IMG/VR virus record: IMGVR_UViG_3300046507_000614
Location: 1-23,120 of that record
Length of the DNA stretch: 23,120 nt
Source of the DNA: a virus
Strand: one strand, 5' to 3'
Made by a program: the position numbers and the translations under genes. This document shows positions 1-6,243 of this stretch, piece after piece. Under the pieces are notes generated by a model that searched no databases, was not told where the DNA came from, and was given only the letters and a program-made list of their open reading frames with translations. Each line of letters opens with the position of its first letter. Position 1 is the first letter of the stretch.

Positions 1-359
1 CGATGATTCCCGGCACCTCGCGTTCCGGCTCGACCATCATCGGCGGCTTGCTCTTCGGCCTGTCACGCAAAGCCGCTACCGAGTTCTCGTTCTTCCTCGC
101 CATGCCAACCATGGTCGGCGCCGCCGTTTACTCCGGCTATAAATACCGCGACTTGTTTCAGCCCAACGACCTGCCGGTGTTCGCGCTCGGCTTCGTCACC
201 GCGTTCATCTTCGCGATGATCGCCGTGCGCGGTCTGCTCAAGTTTATTGCCAACCACAGCTATGCCGCGTTCGCGTGGTATCGGATCGCGTTTGGTTTAC
301 TGATTCTGGCGACGTGGGCGTTTGGTTGGGTCAACTGGACAGCGGCAGCGGCGGGGTGA
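1..359 (+). CDS. uppP: Undecaprenyl-diphosphatase, 3' part
   Basis: This is the C-terminal part of the integral membrane enzyme that dephosphorylates undecaprenyl diphosphate to recycle the lipid carrier for peptidoglycan synthesis (BacA/UppP family). The reading frame is open from the window edge, so the true start lies upstream. The family signature [10 protein letters not shown] is at the very beginning of the visible part; its Arg and Ser residues belong to the active site. At least three hydrophobic membrane segments follow, including one around [11 protein letters not shown]. The gene ends in TGA and faces dusA, with about 50 bp between the two stop codons. It is a host gene outside the prophage. 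Confidence 0.93.
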   Translation, partial: MIPGTSRSGSTIIGGLLFGLSRKAATEFSFFLAMPTMVGAAVYSGYKYRDLFQPNDLPVFALGFVTAFIFAMIAVRGLLKFIANHSYAAFAWYRIAFGLLILATWAFGWVNWTAAAAG

Positions 360-367
360 AGGTCAAG

Positions 368-389
368 CCAGGCGGATCAAACCGCCTGG
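368..389. terminator. Hairpin between convergent uppP and dusA
   Basis: A perfect 8-bp inverted repeat (CCAGGCGG, loop ATCAAA, CCGCCTGG) lies in the short gap between the two convergent stop codons. No long U-tract follows on either side, so it may be a weak bidirectional terminator or a 3'-end stabiliser. A smaller hairpin (AGGGC/GCCCT, 403-418) overlaps the dusA stop. Confidence 0.5.
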
Positions 390-408
390 TTGAAACTGGG
401 GGAGGGCA

Positions 409-1419
409 TCAACGCCCTTCAAGCAACTCGGCGGCTTGATCCAGCAACGCCAGCGGATCCTTGGCCTTGTGAATATCCACCGACAACAACTGACGGAATT
501 TACGCGCCCCCGGGAACCCCGTGCCCAGGCCCAGCACATGCCGCGTGATGTGATGCATCGCGCCGCCGGCCGCCAAATGCTCGGCTATATAAGGACGCAA
601 CTGCGCCAACGCCTCAGCCCGACTGATCACCGGCGCCGAACTGCCGAACAACTGCTGATCCACCTCCGCCAGCACATACGGATTGTGATATGCCTCGCGC
701 CCCAACATCACGCCGTCGAACGTCTGCAAATGCTCATGGCAAGCCTCCATCGTCTTGATCCCGCCGTTCAGCACAATTTCCAACTCCGGAAAATCCGCCT
801 TCAACTGCGCCGCCACGTCATAACGCAACGGCGGAATGTCGCGATTCTCCTTCGGCGACAACCCCTCCAGAATCGCAATCCGCGCATGCACGGTAAAACT
901 CGTGCACCCGGCATCGCGGACGGTGCCGACGAAATCGCACAGCTCGGCGTAACTGTCGCGACCATTGATGCCGATGCGGTGCTTCACCGTGACCGGAATT
1001 GACACCGCGTCACGCATGGCCTTGACGCAATCCGCCACTAACTGTGGGTGACCCATCAGGCAGGCGCCGATCATGTTGTTCTGTACGCGATCGCTTGGGC
1101 AGCCGACGTTGAGGTTTACCTCGTCGTAGCCGTGCTCCTGCGCCATGCGTGCGCAGGCGGCCAGGTCGAGGGGGACGCTACCGCCGAGTTGCAACGCCAA
1201 AGGATGCTCGGCTTCGTTGTGACGGAGGAAGCGTTCGTGATCGCCGTTGAGGAGAGCGCCGGTGGTGACCATTTCGGTGTAGAGCAGGGCGTTCTTCGAC
1301 AGGAGGCGTAGGAAGAAGCGGCAGTGACGGTCGGTCCAATCCATCATGGGCGCAACAGAGAAGCGCCGAGACAGCGCAGGGCTTGTGTTTACTGGGCTGG
1401 AGTGCTTGTTTTGTACCAT
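409..1419 (-). CDS. dusA: tRNA-dihydrouridine(20/20a) synthase DusA
   Basis: This FMN-dependent enzyme reduces uridine to dihydrouridine in the D-loop of tRNAs. The FMN-binding start of the TIM barrel is seen as SVAPMMDWTDRHCR near residues 21-34. The catalytic cysteine is in NLNVGCPSDRVQ (about C107), and VKHRIG and LNGGI motifs follow. The length of about 336 aa is normal. I chose the ATG at 1419, which has a GAG-type ribosome site about 7 bases upstream. The frame stays open to an ATG at 1431 and a TTG at 1494. The first ~18 residues before LSRRFSVAP and all the upstream DNA may come from the phage, because the integrase gene begins only 87 bp away. The gene therefore looks functional but re-promoted by integration. 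Confidence 0.93.
   Translation of the reverse strand: MVQNKHSSPVNTSPALSRRFSVAPMMDWTDRHCRFFLRLLSKNALLYTEMVTTGALLNGDHERFLRHNEAEHPLALQLGGSVPLDLAACARMAQEHGYDEVNLNVGCPSDRVQNNMIGACLMGHPQLVADCVKAMRDAVSIPVTVKHRIGINGRDSYAELCDFVGTVRDAGCTSFTVHARIAILEGLSPKENRDIPPLRYDVAAQLKADFPELEIVLNGGIKTMEACHEHLQTFDGVMLGREAYHNPYVLAEVDQQLFGSSAPVISRAEALAQLRPYIAEHLAAGGAMHHITRHVLGLGTGFPGARKFRQLLSVDIHKAKDPLALLDQAAELLEGR
1349..1367. other. Candidate att core within the 5' end of dusA
   Basis: A 5-bp inverted repeat with a 9-base spacer (GGCGC, AACAGAGAA, GCGCC) lies where dusA encodes the residues just before the MMDWTD motif. Integrases encoded next to dusA are known to use a conserved site at the 5' end of that gene, and this dyad is the best core-like structure I see there. 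The second att copy would be outside the window, so the exact core cannot be confirmed here. Confidence 0.35.
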
Positions 1420-1516
1420 TTCGCTCAACATGTTTACGGCGTGTTTTTGGGCGTTTTCAGGCGTTTTTTCGATGGTACTGGTACAATGTACCAACCAATT
1501 TAAGAAATGTACCAGT
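1413..1516. repeat. Cluster of five TGGTAC/GTACCA hexamers at the int-dusA junction
   Basis: The hexamer occurs as GTACCA at 1413-1418, 1488-1493 and 1509-1514, and as TGGTAC at 1473-1478 and 1479-1484. Two of them form a perfect 9-bp inverted repeat (ACTGGTACA 1477-1485, TGTACCAGT 1508-1516). A tighter pair forms TGGTACA-A-TGTACCA (1479-1493). The cluster covers the integrase start region and the dusA upstream region. Likely roles are arm-type binding sites for integrase or an operator controlling int. Confidence 0.55.
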
Positions 1517-1521
1517 CGACT

Positions 1522-2646
1522 ATGGCAACGATCAGAGCACGAAAACGCACCGATGGCTCAGTCAGCTACACGGCACAAATACGCCTGTTTCGCGACGGAA
1601 CGCAAGTCTATCAAGAGAGCCAGACCTTTGCCCGGAAACAGGCGGCACAGGCGTGGGTGCGTCGACGTGAGGCTGAGTTGGATCAGCCAGGTGCAATTGA
1701 GCGAGCGAACCGGAAGGGCGTCACTGTCCAGGACATGATCAATCAGTACCTCGATGAAATGAAGAAAGTCCGCCCTCTTGGTAAGACAAAGGAGTGGACT
1801 CTTAACGCCATTGCAGCATCGGAATTTGGGCAAACTGTTGACTCGGCCATCAATAGCCAACGGCTAGTGGATTTTGCACTCTGGCGCATGAGTAAAGAGG
1901 GTGGAGGCGTGCAGCCGCAGACTGCCGGCAACGATCTGGCGCATTTGGGCGCTGTCCTGTCCATCGCTCGACCTGCATGGGGGTATGAAGTCGACATCCA
2001 CGCTATGGCAGACGCTCGCAAGGTTCTGAGGAAGTTGGGGTACAACATGAAAAGCCGGGAGCGAGATAGACGCCCGACTAAGGACGAACTGGATAAATTG
2101 ATGGAGCACTTCGTAGGCATTCAGCAGCGTCGACCCACTTCGATCAACATGCTCAAAGTCACAGGTTTTGCACTGTTCTCTACGCGCAGGCAGGACGAGA
2201 TAAGCCGAATGCTTTGGGAGGACGTTGATGAAGAGCGTCAGCAGGTGATGGTTCGAGATATGAAGAATCCGGGTCAGAAAATTGGCAACAATGTTTGGTG
2301 CCACCTCCCGGATGAAGCTTGGCGCATTCTCCAGAGCATGCCGAAAGAACGGGCCGAAATTTTCCCCTATAACTCATCTTCGATCGCGACGGCCTGGGCG
2401 AAAGCGTGCAAGTTTCTGGAGATTGAAGATCTGCACTTCCACGATCTGCGGCACGACGGCGTAAGCCGGTTATTTGAAATGGATTGGGACATCCCGCGAG
2501 TGGCTAGTGTTTCCGGGCATCGAGATTGGAATTCTCTACGTCGGTATACCCACCTGCGTGGAAGAGGTGACCACTATGCCCAATGGACGTGGTTAGAGAA
2601 GATAATCCAGGCGCCAGTGAAACTGGGCGCCTGGGGTAAGCAGTGA
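1522..2646 (+). CDS. int: Tyrosine-family phage integrase (dusA-targeting)
   Basis: A site-specific recombinase that inserts and excises the prophage. The N-terminus (about residues 1-60) looks like an Arm-type DNA-binding domain (MATIRARKR, then an SYTAQIRLFRDG strand pattern). A SAM-like core-binding region follows (about 65-170), then the catalytic domain. Counting from the chosen start, catalytic residues are Arg223 (RRQDEIS), Lys248 (MKNP), His307 and Arg310 (HFHDLRH), His333 (SGHRD) and the nucleophile Tyr342 (RRYTHL). The set is complete, so the enzyme should be active. An in-frame ATG at 1507 is possible. I prefer 1522 because MATIRARKR is the usual N-terminus of this group, although neither start has a strong ribosome site. 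It is oriented away from dusA and convergent with the leftward operon; the stop codons are one base apart. Confidence 0.92.
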   Translation: MATIRARKRTDGSVSYTAQIRLFRDGTQVYQESQTFARKQAAQAWVRRREAELDQPGAIERANRKGVTVQDMINQYLDEMKKVRPLGKTKEWTLNAIAASEFGQTVDSAINSQRLVDFALWRMSKEGGGVQPQTAGNDLAHLGAVLSIARPAWGYEVDIHAMADARKVLRKLGYNMKSRERDRRPTKDELDKLMEHFVGIQQRRPTSINMLKVTGFALFSTRRQDEISRMLWEDVDEERQQVMVRDMKNPGQKIGNNVWCHLPDEAWRILQSMPKERAEIFPYNSSSIATAWAKACKFLEIEDLHFHDLRHDGVSRLFEMDWDIPRVASVSGHRDWNSLRRYTHLRGRGDHYAQWTWLEKIIQAPVKLGAWGKQ

Positions 2647-2647
2647 A

Positions 2648-2923
2648 TCAGCTGGCTCTGCGGTAGCCGTTGAGCTGGTTGAATTCCTTAACCGCTGCCT
2701 CCCGTTGGAGATCCAAGTAAGCTGCCAGATCAGTGATATGGATTCCTTTGGCGCTTTTTTGGCTCGGCTCCATCCGCATGATTGGGATTTTGATCTGCCC
2801 GGCCATAACCTTGCGCTGGAACATATCGGTGGTGAGGTGAGTAAAGTAGTCCTTGCAAATCATGTCCAGCGGGATGATCGCTTGGCCGTTGTACTGAGCC
2901 ATCAGGATAAAAGCAGTGTTCAT
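2648..2923 (-). CDS. prtN: PrtN-like pyocin activator family protein (copy 1)
   Basis: A 91-aa protein of the PrtN (pyocin activator) family. In Pseudomonas aeruginosa PrtN switches on pyocin genes after the repressor PrtR is inactivated. The family pattern is clear: MNTAFILMAQYNGQAIIPLD at the start, FQRKVMAGQIKIPIMRME in the middle and SAKGIHITDLAAYLD towards the end. The start is fixed by a strong AAGGAGG ribosome site five bases upstream. It overlaps the preceding gene by ATGA, so the two are probably translationally coupled. It is the last gene of the leftward early operon. A role as a prophage-encoded transcription activator is inferred from the family. Confidence 0.85.
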   Translation of the reverse strand: MNTAFILMAQYNGQAIIPLDMICKDYFTHLTTDMFQRKVMAGQIKIPIMRMEPSQKSAKGIHITDLAAYLDLQREAAVKEFNQLNGYRRAS

Positions 2924-3555
2924 TTTTCCTCCTTGGCTGCAGGTTGATCCTGTTGTCCTCTGCTGGTTTTCGGCCACTTCAGTGCTTCCTGCTTCCACGC
3001 TCTTCGCTTCCAAGCTGCGTAGCCGGCCCGGTACGCGTAATGTTCTCGGGCGAACGAGTCAGATGTCTTCGCACCTGGCGCGGTGATGTACGTGCCTCGC
3101 TGGGTGCAGTACTGCAGGCCTTCGTGGATTGGGAACTCTTTCTCGAACTCAATCCGCTCATCGATCGGAATCCGGTCGGCGGCTTCTTGAGACGGGCTTT
3201 CAGTTTTTCTCTCAGGGTGCGTATACCCCACAGCAGGCTGCGCGGGCGGGCGATTCTGAGCGATTAGCGTTGCATTGAGTGTGGCTGCCTCGCGCAGCTT
3301 CTCGTGGGGTATAAGCGCCTCGGTGGTGGTGCTGAGAGGAGCAATAATGCCTGCTGCTACGCAGCAGTGGCTGTTCGTTTCTAGTGTGTCGACGCTGGTT
3401 TCTCTGCAGAACAAAGCGGTCGTGGATTGGGTGCTTTGCAGTTCCTTTTGCATGCCGCTTTCCTCCGAGATTTGATGGCAAGTTGGTTCTTCAAGCGCAG
3501 GTGAGGCGATAGCCGGGTTGTGGTGGTTGCGCGAGTGATTGCACGTTTTAGTCAT
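2920..3555 (-). CDS. Hypothetical phage protein of the leftward operon
   Basis: A 211-aa soluble protein that I cannot assign. The first ~100 residues are of low complexity, rich in Thr, Ser, Ala, Pro and His, and look disordered. The C-terminal ~75 residues look folded and carry a pattern seen in many small phage proteins of unknown function (HEGLQYCTQRGTYITAP, then HYAYRAGYAAWKRRAWKQE). The ATG at 3555 has an AGGGGGA ribosome site and overlaps the previous stop by ATGA; the 3' end overlaps prtN copy 1 in the same way. Coding is supported by this chain of ATGA overlaps and by the strong ribosome site of the next gene lying at its 3' end. Confidence 0.75.
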   Translation of the reverse strand: MTKTCNHSRNHHNPAIASPALEEPTCHQISEESGMQKELQSTQSTTALFCRETSVDTLETNSHCCVAAGIIAPLSTTTEALIPHEKLREAATLNATLIAQNRPPAQPAVGYTHPERKTESPSQEAADRIPIDERIEFEKEFPIHEGLQYCTQRGTYITAPGAKTSDSFAREHYAYRAGYAAWKRRAWKQEALKWPKTSRGQQDQPAAKEEK

Positions 3556-3971
3556 GCTGCGTCCCCCTGTTTTACTGTCTGCAACAAAGCTGCGAGGGCG
3601 AGGGCCTGGTCTTGCAAGGCGCGGGTTTCGCGTTCGAGTTTTTTGCCAGTGCGGAAGGCGGCGAAGGTCTCAGCGGCGATGCGCAGCTTCTCGGCGATGT
3701 CGATTAATGTCTGGCGTTCTGTTTCGCCAAATTCCGATGTTTGCTGCAAGCGCTTGCTGAATTGCGCCAGTCGGGTGTGATCCGCTTTGATGAAGTCGAG
3801 AGATGCCCTGAGTTCGCAAATGGTTTTGGCGTTTTCAGCGCGTTCGGTATTCTTCCCATCCTCTCGTCCTTCATATCGGCCATCAGCCATCCCGTTGCGA
3901 TAACCAACCCAGTAAACAAGGATTGCGCCTGCAATGAGGCCTATCAGTGCGCATGTTTGAATTACGGTCAT
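3552..3971 (-). CDS. Small membrane-anchored coiled-coil protein
   Basis: A 139-aa protein of unknown function. Residues about 3-24 (IQTCALIGLIAGAILVYWVG) form one N-terminal membrane helix. A charged stretch rich in Gly, Glu and Asp follows, then a long helical, coiled-coil-like region (about 45-135). The plan resembles an inner-membrane spanin, but it sits in the early leftward operon and no partner gene is visible, so I do not call it Rz. An upstream in-frame ATG exists at 3995. I prefer 3971 because an AGGAG ribosome site lies eight bases before it. The stop overlaps the next gene by ATGA. Confidence 0.72.
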   Translation of the reverse strand: MTVIQTCALIGLIAGAILVYWVGYRNGMADGRYEGREDGKNTERAENAKTICELRASLDFIKADHTRLAQFSKRLQQTSEFGETERQTLIDIAEKLRIAAETFAAFRTGKKLERETRALQDQALALAALLQTVKQGDAA

Positions 3972-4028
3972 GTGGTGTGCTCCTGGTGATGTCATTGGCT
4001 GGTGGTGGCAGCCGTTTGGTTTATGGTG

Positions 4029-4346
4029 TTACTCGTTCGCGTCGTCCTGGTGTCGATGCATGTCTTCGTCGGCTTTGTAGGCGCGGATGTCGATCAGTGA
4101 GGCTACGTGCCGGATGTGGGCGTACTTGGGTGCCTTGCGGCTGGTATCCAGCGTGGTGATGGGGAGCTGGATGCGGCCGCTGCTGATCTCGGCCACGAAC
4201 GATTGCTCGTTGAGGTTGCGGAAGTACTGCTCGCGCACTTTGTCCAGCGGGATCAGGACGTCGCCGAAGATGCGGTAAAGCAATTCGACGGTGGCTGACT
4301 CCGGCGCCGGGTGCAGGCGTAACGGGTTTTGTGCTGTGTTACTCAT
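4029..4346 (-). CDS. PrtN-like pyocin activator family protein (copy 2)
   Basis: A second, divergent PrtN-type protein of 105 aa in the same operon. The family layout is visible from about residue 20: VELLYRIFGDVLIPLDKV, then FVAEISSGRIQLPITTLD, then KYAHIRHVASLIDIRAYKAD. A ~20-residue N-terminal extension precedes it. Compared with copy 1 the sequence is strongly diverged, so this is not a recent duplication. An AAGGAGG ribosome site lies 12 bases upstream, a little far. The gene overlaps its upstream neighbour by 8 bp. It may bind a different site, or modulate copy 1; nothing in the sequence decides between these. Confidence 0.78.
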   Translation of the reverse strand: MSNTAQNPLRLHPAPESATVELLYRIFGDVLIPLDKVREQYFRNLNEQSFVAEISSGRIQLPITTLDTSRKAPKYAHIRHVASLIDIRAYKADEDMHRHQDDANE

Positions 4347-4518
4347 GGCTTTGTTGGGCCTCCTTGCGTTGTTTTCTGGCCGGGTGGTTCCAGGCGTTCA
4401 GGCAATGCGTTCTGGTCAGCTCGCGCAGATGTTCGGGCACTTCGAGGAGCGCGGCGTTGCGCTCCTCTCGTGTCCGCATGGCGATGATCTGGCTGGCGTA
4501 TTCCCTAGGCCACGTCAC
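4339..4518 (-). CDS. Small phage protein of unknown function (59 aa)
   Basis: A short protein with a pattern familiar from Pseudomonas phage operons: TWPREYASQIIAM, then RTREERNAALLEVPEHLREL, then a basic tail. It looks like a compact helical protein; no function is known to me. I chose a GTG at 4518 because the conserved part begins with TWPREYA, and this start overlaps the upstream stop by 14 bp. An internal ATG (MRTREERN) is a shorter alternative. The 3' end overlaps the next start by 8 bp. The reading frame stays open far upstream, but that part is a shadow of the KilAC-type gene. Confidence 0.6.
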   Translation of the reverse strand: MTWPREYASQIIAMRTREERNAALLEVPEHLRELTRTHCLNAWNHPARKQRKEAQQSHE

Positions 4519-4789
4519 GGCAGTCTGCCGGAATGGCGGGTAGGTCGATTCCCAACTGTTCAGCCAGCCAACGGATACCGGGCTGTTTGATCCGGGTCGA
4601 TTGGCTGTACTGCATGCCGAGCTGATCGTGGTACCACTGGCCGTCCTTGATTCGCAGGTAATCGCGATCACGGGTGGGGTAAGTCGGTAGGTTCCGCTCG
4701 TTGAGCAGACCTTTTTCACGCATGCGTGCAATGAGCTTCGGGCGAGTCAGGCCGAGGTGGGTTGCGGCTTGGGCAAGGGTGCGTTCCAT
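4505..4789 (-). CDS. Stand-alone KilAC-type DNA-binding domain protein
   Basis: A 94-aa protein resembling the C-terminal KilAC domain of phage antirepressors. The typical pattern is visible: TLAQAATHLGLTRPKLIARM (helix-turn-helix), then LNERNLPTYPTRDRDYLRIK, then a paired-strand region with YSQSTRIKQPGIRWLAEQLG. Antirepressors normally carry a second N-terminal domain (Bro-N or Rha), which is absent, so this is a single-domain version, probably a regulator. The ATG at 4789 has a GAGGGG ribosome site about seven bases upstream. It follows the 196-aa gene by ten bases and overlaps the next small gene. Confidence 0.75.
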   Translation of the reverse strand: MERTLAQAATHLGLTRPKLIARMREKGLLNERNLPTYPTRDRDYLRIKDGQWYHDQLGMQYSQSTRIKQPGIRWLAEQLGIDLPAIPADCRDVA

Positions 4790-4799
4790 GGTGTGCCCC

Positions 4800-5390
4800 T
4801 CATGCCGCGGGCGCAGCTGGTGTTGCCGCTGCAGCAAGGTGGTTGATGGACTCGCTGACTTTGCCGTAGATCTCGACATCGCTGCCGTATACGGTGAAGC
4901 AGCGGGTGTGGGGGCTTTTGTTACCGATGCTCAGGATGGTGGTGACACCTGATCGAGATTGAGTGCGGTGCAGCGCGACTATTAGCGGGTAGTCGAAACC
5001 CATGTCGAGGTTCAGCACACCTCCGGTGCACACCAGCTCAAACACTCGCTGCTTGTCCGAGACTTCAAAGCGGCCGTATTCGCGGCTGGCGTGGGGGCGA
5101 TGCAGCAGATCGCTGGAATTGCTCGCGTCGAACGGGCCGTTGGCAATCTCTTCGATGAAGTCGGCCAGCTTGAGATGCATTTTTTTTTCGTTCGGCAGGG
5201 TCAACGTGTGTCGGTCGCTGCCCAGCTCCACGACGAAGGTGCTTGCTGAGATGCCACGTTCAACCTTGAGGCGAAACGCCAGGCACTCGCGCCTAGGCGC
5301 AGTCCGCAAGACGTGGTTGAAGGTCTCGGTCAGGTTGACCTGGGCATTGAGCAACTGCAGGGTGCGATTGTCGATTTTGTACTTGATCAT
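4800..5390 (-). CDS. Hypothetical phage protein (196 aa)
   Basis: I do not recognise this protein. It is soluble, without membrane segments, of mixed alpha/beta character, and ends in an Ala/Pro-rich tail (LAAAATPAAPAA). A good ribosome site (GGAGGG) lies eight bases before the ATG, and the start overlaps the preceding stop by ATGA. On the coding strand there is a run of nine A residues (plus-strand T run 5180-5188) inside codons for NEKKM. Such a run can cause transcriptional or sequencing slippage, but the frame is intact here. Position in the operon suggests an early accessory role. Confidence 0.72.
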   Translation of the reverse strand: MIKYKIDNRTLQLLNAQVNLTETFNHVLRTAPRRECLAFRLKVERGISASTFVVELGSDRHTLTLPNEKKMHLKLADFIEEIANGPFDASNSSDLLHRPHASREYGRFEVSDKQRVFELVCTGGVLNLDMGFDYPLIVALHRTQSRSGVTTILSIGNKSPHTRCFTVYGSDVEIYGKVSESINHLAAAATPAAPAA

Positions 5391-5563
5391 GCTGTATGCC
5401 CTCCGCCGTTCGGATCGATTTGGGCTGGAGTTGCGCGTGCTTGCAGCTTAGGTTTGCTGGTCACAAACGCGCAGCCGCACTCGCGGGCTAACCGGCGGGT
5501 CTCGAATATTATGAAAGCGTTGGCGGCGGCGGGGTGGACGTGCAGGGTTGCTGTGGTGCGCAT
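5387..5563 (-). CDS. Small phage protein, first gene of the leftward operon (58 aa)
   Basis: A 58-aa reading frame begins with MRTTATLHVHPAAANAF and ends GGGHTA. It has a central FETRRLARECGCAFV segment and a Pro/Gln-rich tail. It starts at an ATG with GAGGA about ten bases upstream and ends with an ATGA overlap into the 196-aa gene, which is the main evidence that it is real. It is the first gene behind the operator-controlled leftward promoter. Function unknown. Confidence 0.65.
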   Translation of the reverse strand: MRTTATLHVHPAAANAFIIFETRRLARECGCAFVTSKPKLQARATPAQIDPNGGGHTA

Positions 5564-5600
5564 GGTTTTATCGTCCTCTGTGGTGGAGAGAACGGCAATA

Positions 5601-5619
5601 ATTAACCCAAAAGGTTAAT
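5601..5619. promoter_or_regulatory. CI operator, leftward copy
   Basis: A perfect inverted repeat ATTAACC-N5-GGTTAAT. Near-identical copies flank the cI-cro start region at 8304-8322 and 8344-8362. It is the only copy I found away from cI-cro, placed to control the leftward operon. Confidence 0.75.
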
Positions 5620-5626
5620 GTGTCAA
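5601..5626 (-). promoter_or_regulatory. Leftward early promoter (PL-like) with embedded operator
   Basis: On the minus strand a perfect TTGACA (plus 5621-5626) is followed 16 bases later by TAATTA as a poor -10. The 19-bp operator ATTAACC-CAAAA-GGTTAAT (5601-5619) fills the spacer, so bound repressor would block RNA polymerase. The layout matches the cro promoter at 8336-8364. The stop codon of the ADP-ribosyltransferase gene lies inside the -35 box. Confidence 0.7.
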
Positions 5627-6243
5627 ATGCAAAGTATACCTTGGTGGTGATTTTTCCGGGGCGAGGTATGTATTTTTGATTGATCTATATGGATTGCGCT
5701 CGAATGGATAAAATCAATATTTGTAACGCAGCAGACAGTGGCGTTCGGATAGCTAGATTCTAAAACTAGTTTTCGCTGCATCTCATTCTTGATATAGGTA
5801 TTATGAATTAATACTTGGATGTCAAGTTTTTCCAATACTAGGTTTGTGATTATCTGATCATCCAGTCGGATATCTCGTCTTTTCTTTATAGCTAAGTCTC
5901 GCCTGTTTTCGAGTTCTTCAGCATGTGTAGTTACGATCCAGTCCCTAGCTTCGTTATAAATTTTCAATTGGGTAACCGATGTCAGATCAAGAAAGTGTTT
6001 TTCAGGGACACTTATTTCTGACCGTACTATTGTTGTAGGTGTTTCACCATGGCAGTTTTTGGCCCACTCTTGAGCATTTTTTTTTGGGCAGGAGATCCCA
6101 TTGGTGAAAAAATATACACCATGACCTAGCCAGTTTTCAGGATGGAAATGTATAATAAAATTACTGCTAATAATGGATTCTGCATTTTCTTGAGTGGTTC
6201 CATGAAATGCAGATAGCGTAATTGTTTTTTGGGGAGGGAGCAT
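5623..6243 (-). CDS. PARP-like (ART-fold) ADP-ribosyltransferase, putative toxin or signal enzyme
   Basis: A 206-aa protein with the N-terminal hallmarks of the H-Y-E ADP-ribosyltransferase fold. FHGTT gives the NAD-binding His14-Gly-Thr, and an AESII helix follows. WLGHGVYFF supplies Tyr44, and a helix with AQEWAKN comes next. The third (Glu) position cannot be assigned by eye. The family moves ADP-ribose from NAD to protein, nucleic acid or a small molecule, or hydrolyses NAD; which applies here is unknown. The ATG at 6243 overlaps the macrodomain gene's ATG in the sequence CATG; a TTG at 6255 is an upstream alternative. The DNA is AT-rich with rare codons, unlike its neighbours, which suggests recent transfer. 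It does not look like DarT. Fold call moderately sure; function inferred. Confidence 0.68.
   Translation of the reverse strand: MLPPQKTITLSAFHGTTQENAESIISSNFIIHFHPENWLGHGVYFFTNGISCPKKNAQEWAKNCHGETPTTIVRSEISVPEKHFLDLTSVTQLKIYNEARDWIVTTHAEELENRRDLAIKKRRDIRLDDQIITNLVLEKLDIQVLIHNTYIKNEMQRKLVLESSYPNATVCCVTNIDFIHSSAIHIDQSKIHTSPRKNHHQGILCI

Noticed and set aside
3552-3971. Rz-type inner-membrane spanin
   Set aside because: The helix plus coiled-coil plan fits, but it is in the early leftward operon, far from the holin, and no Rz1 partner is visible.
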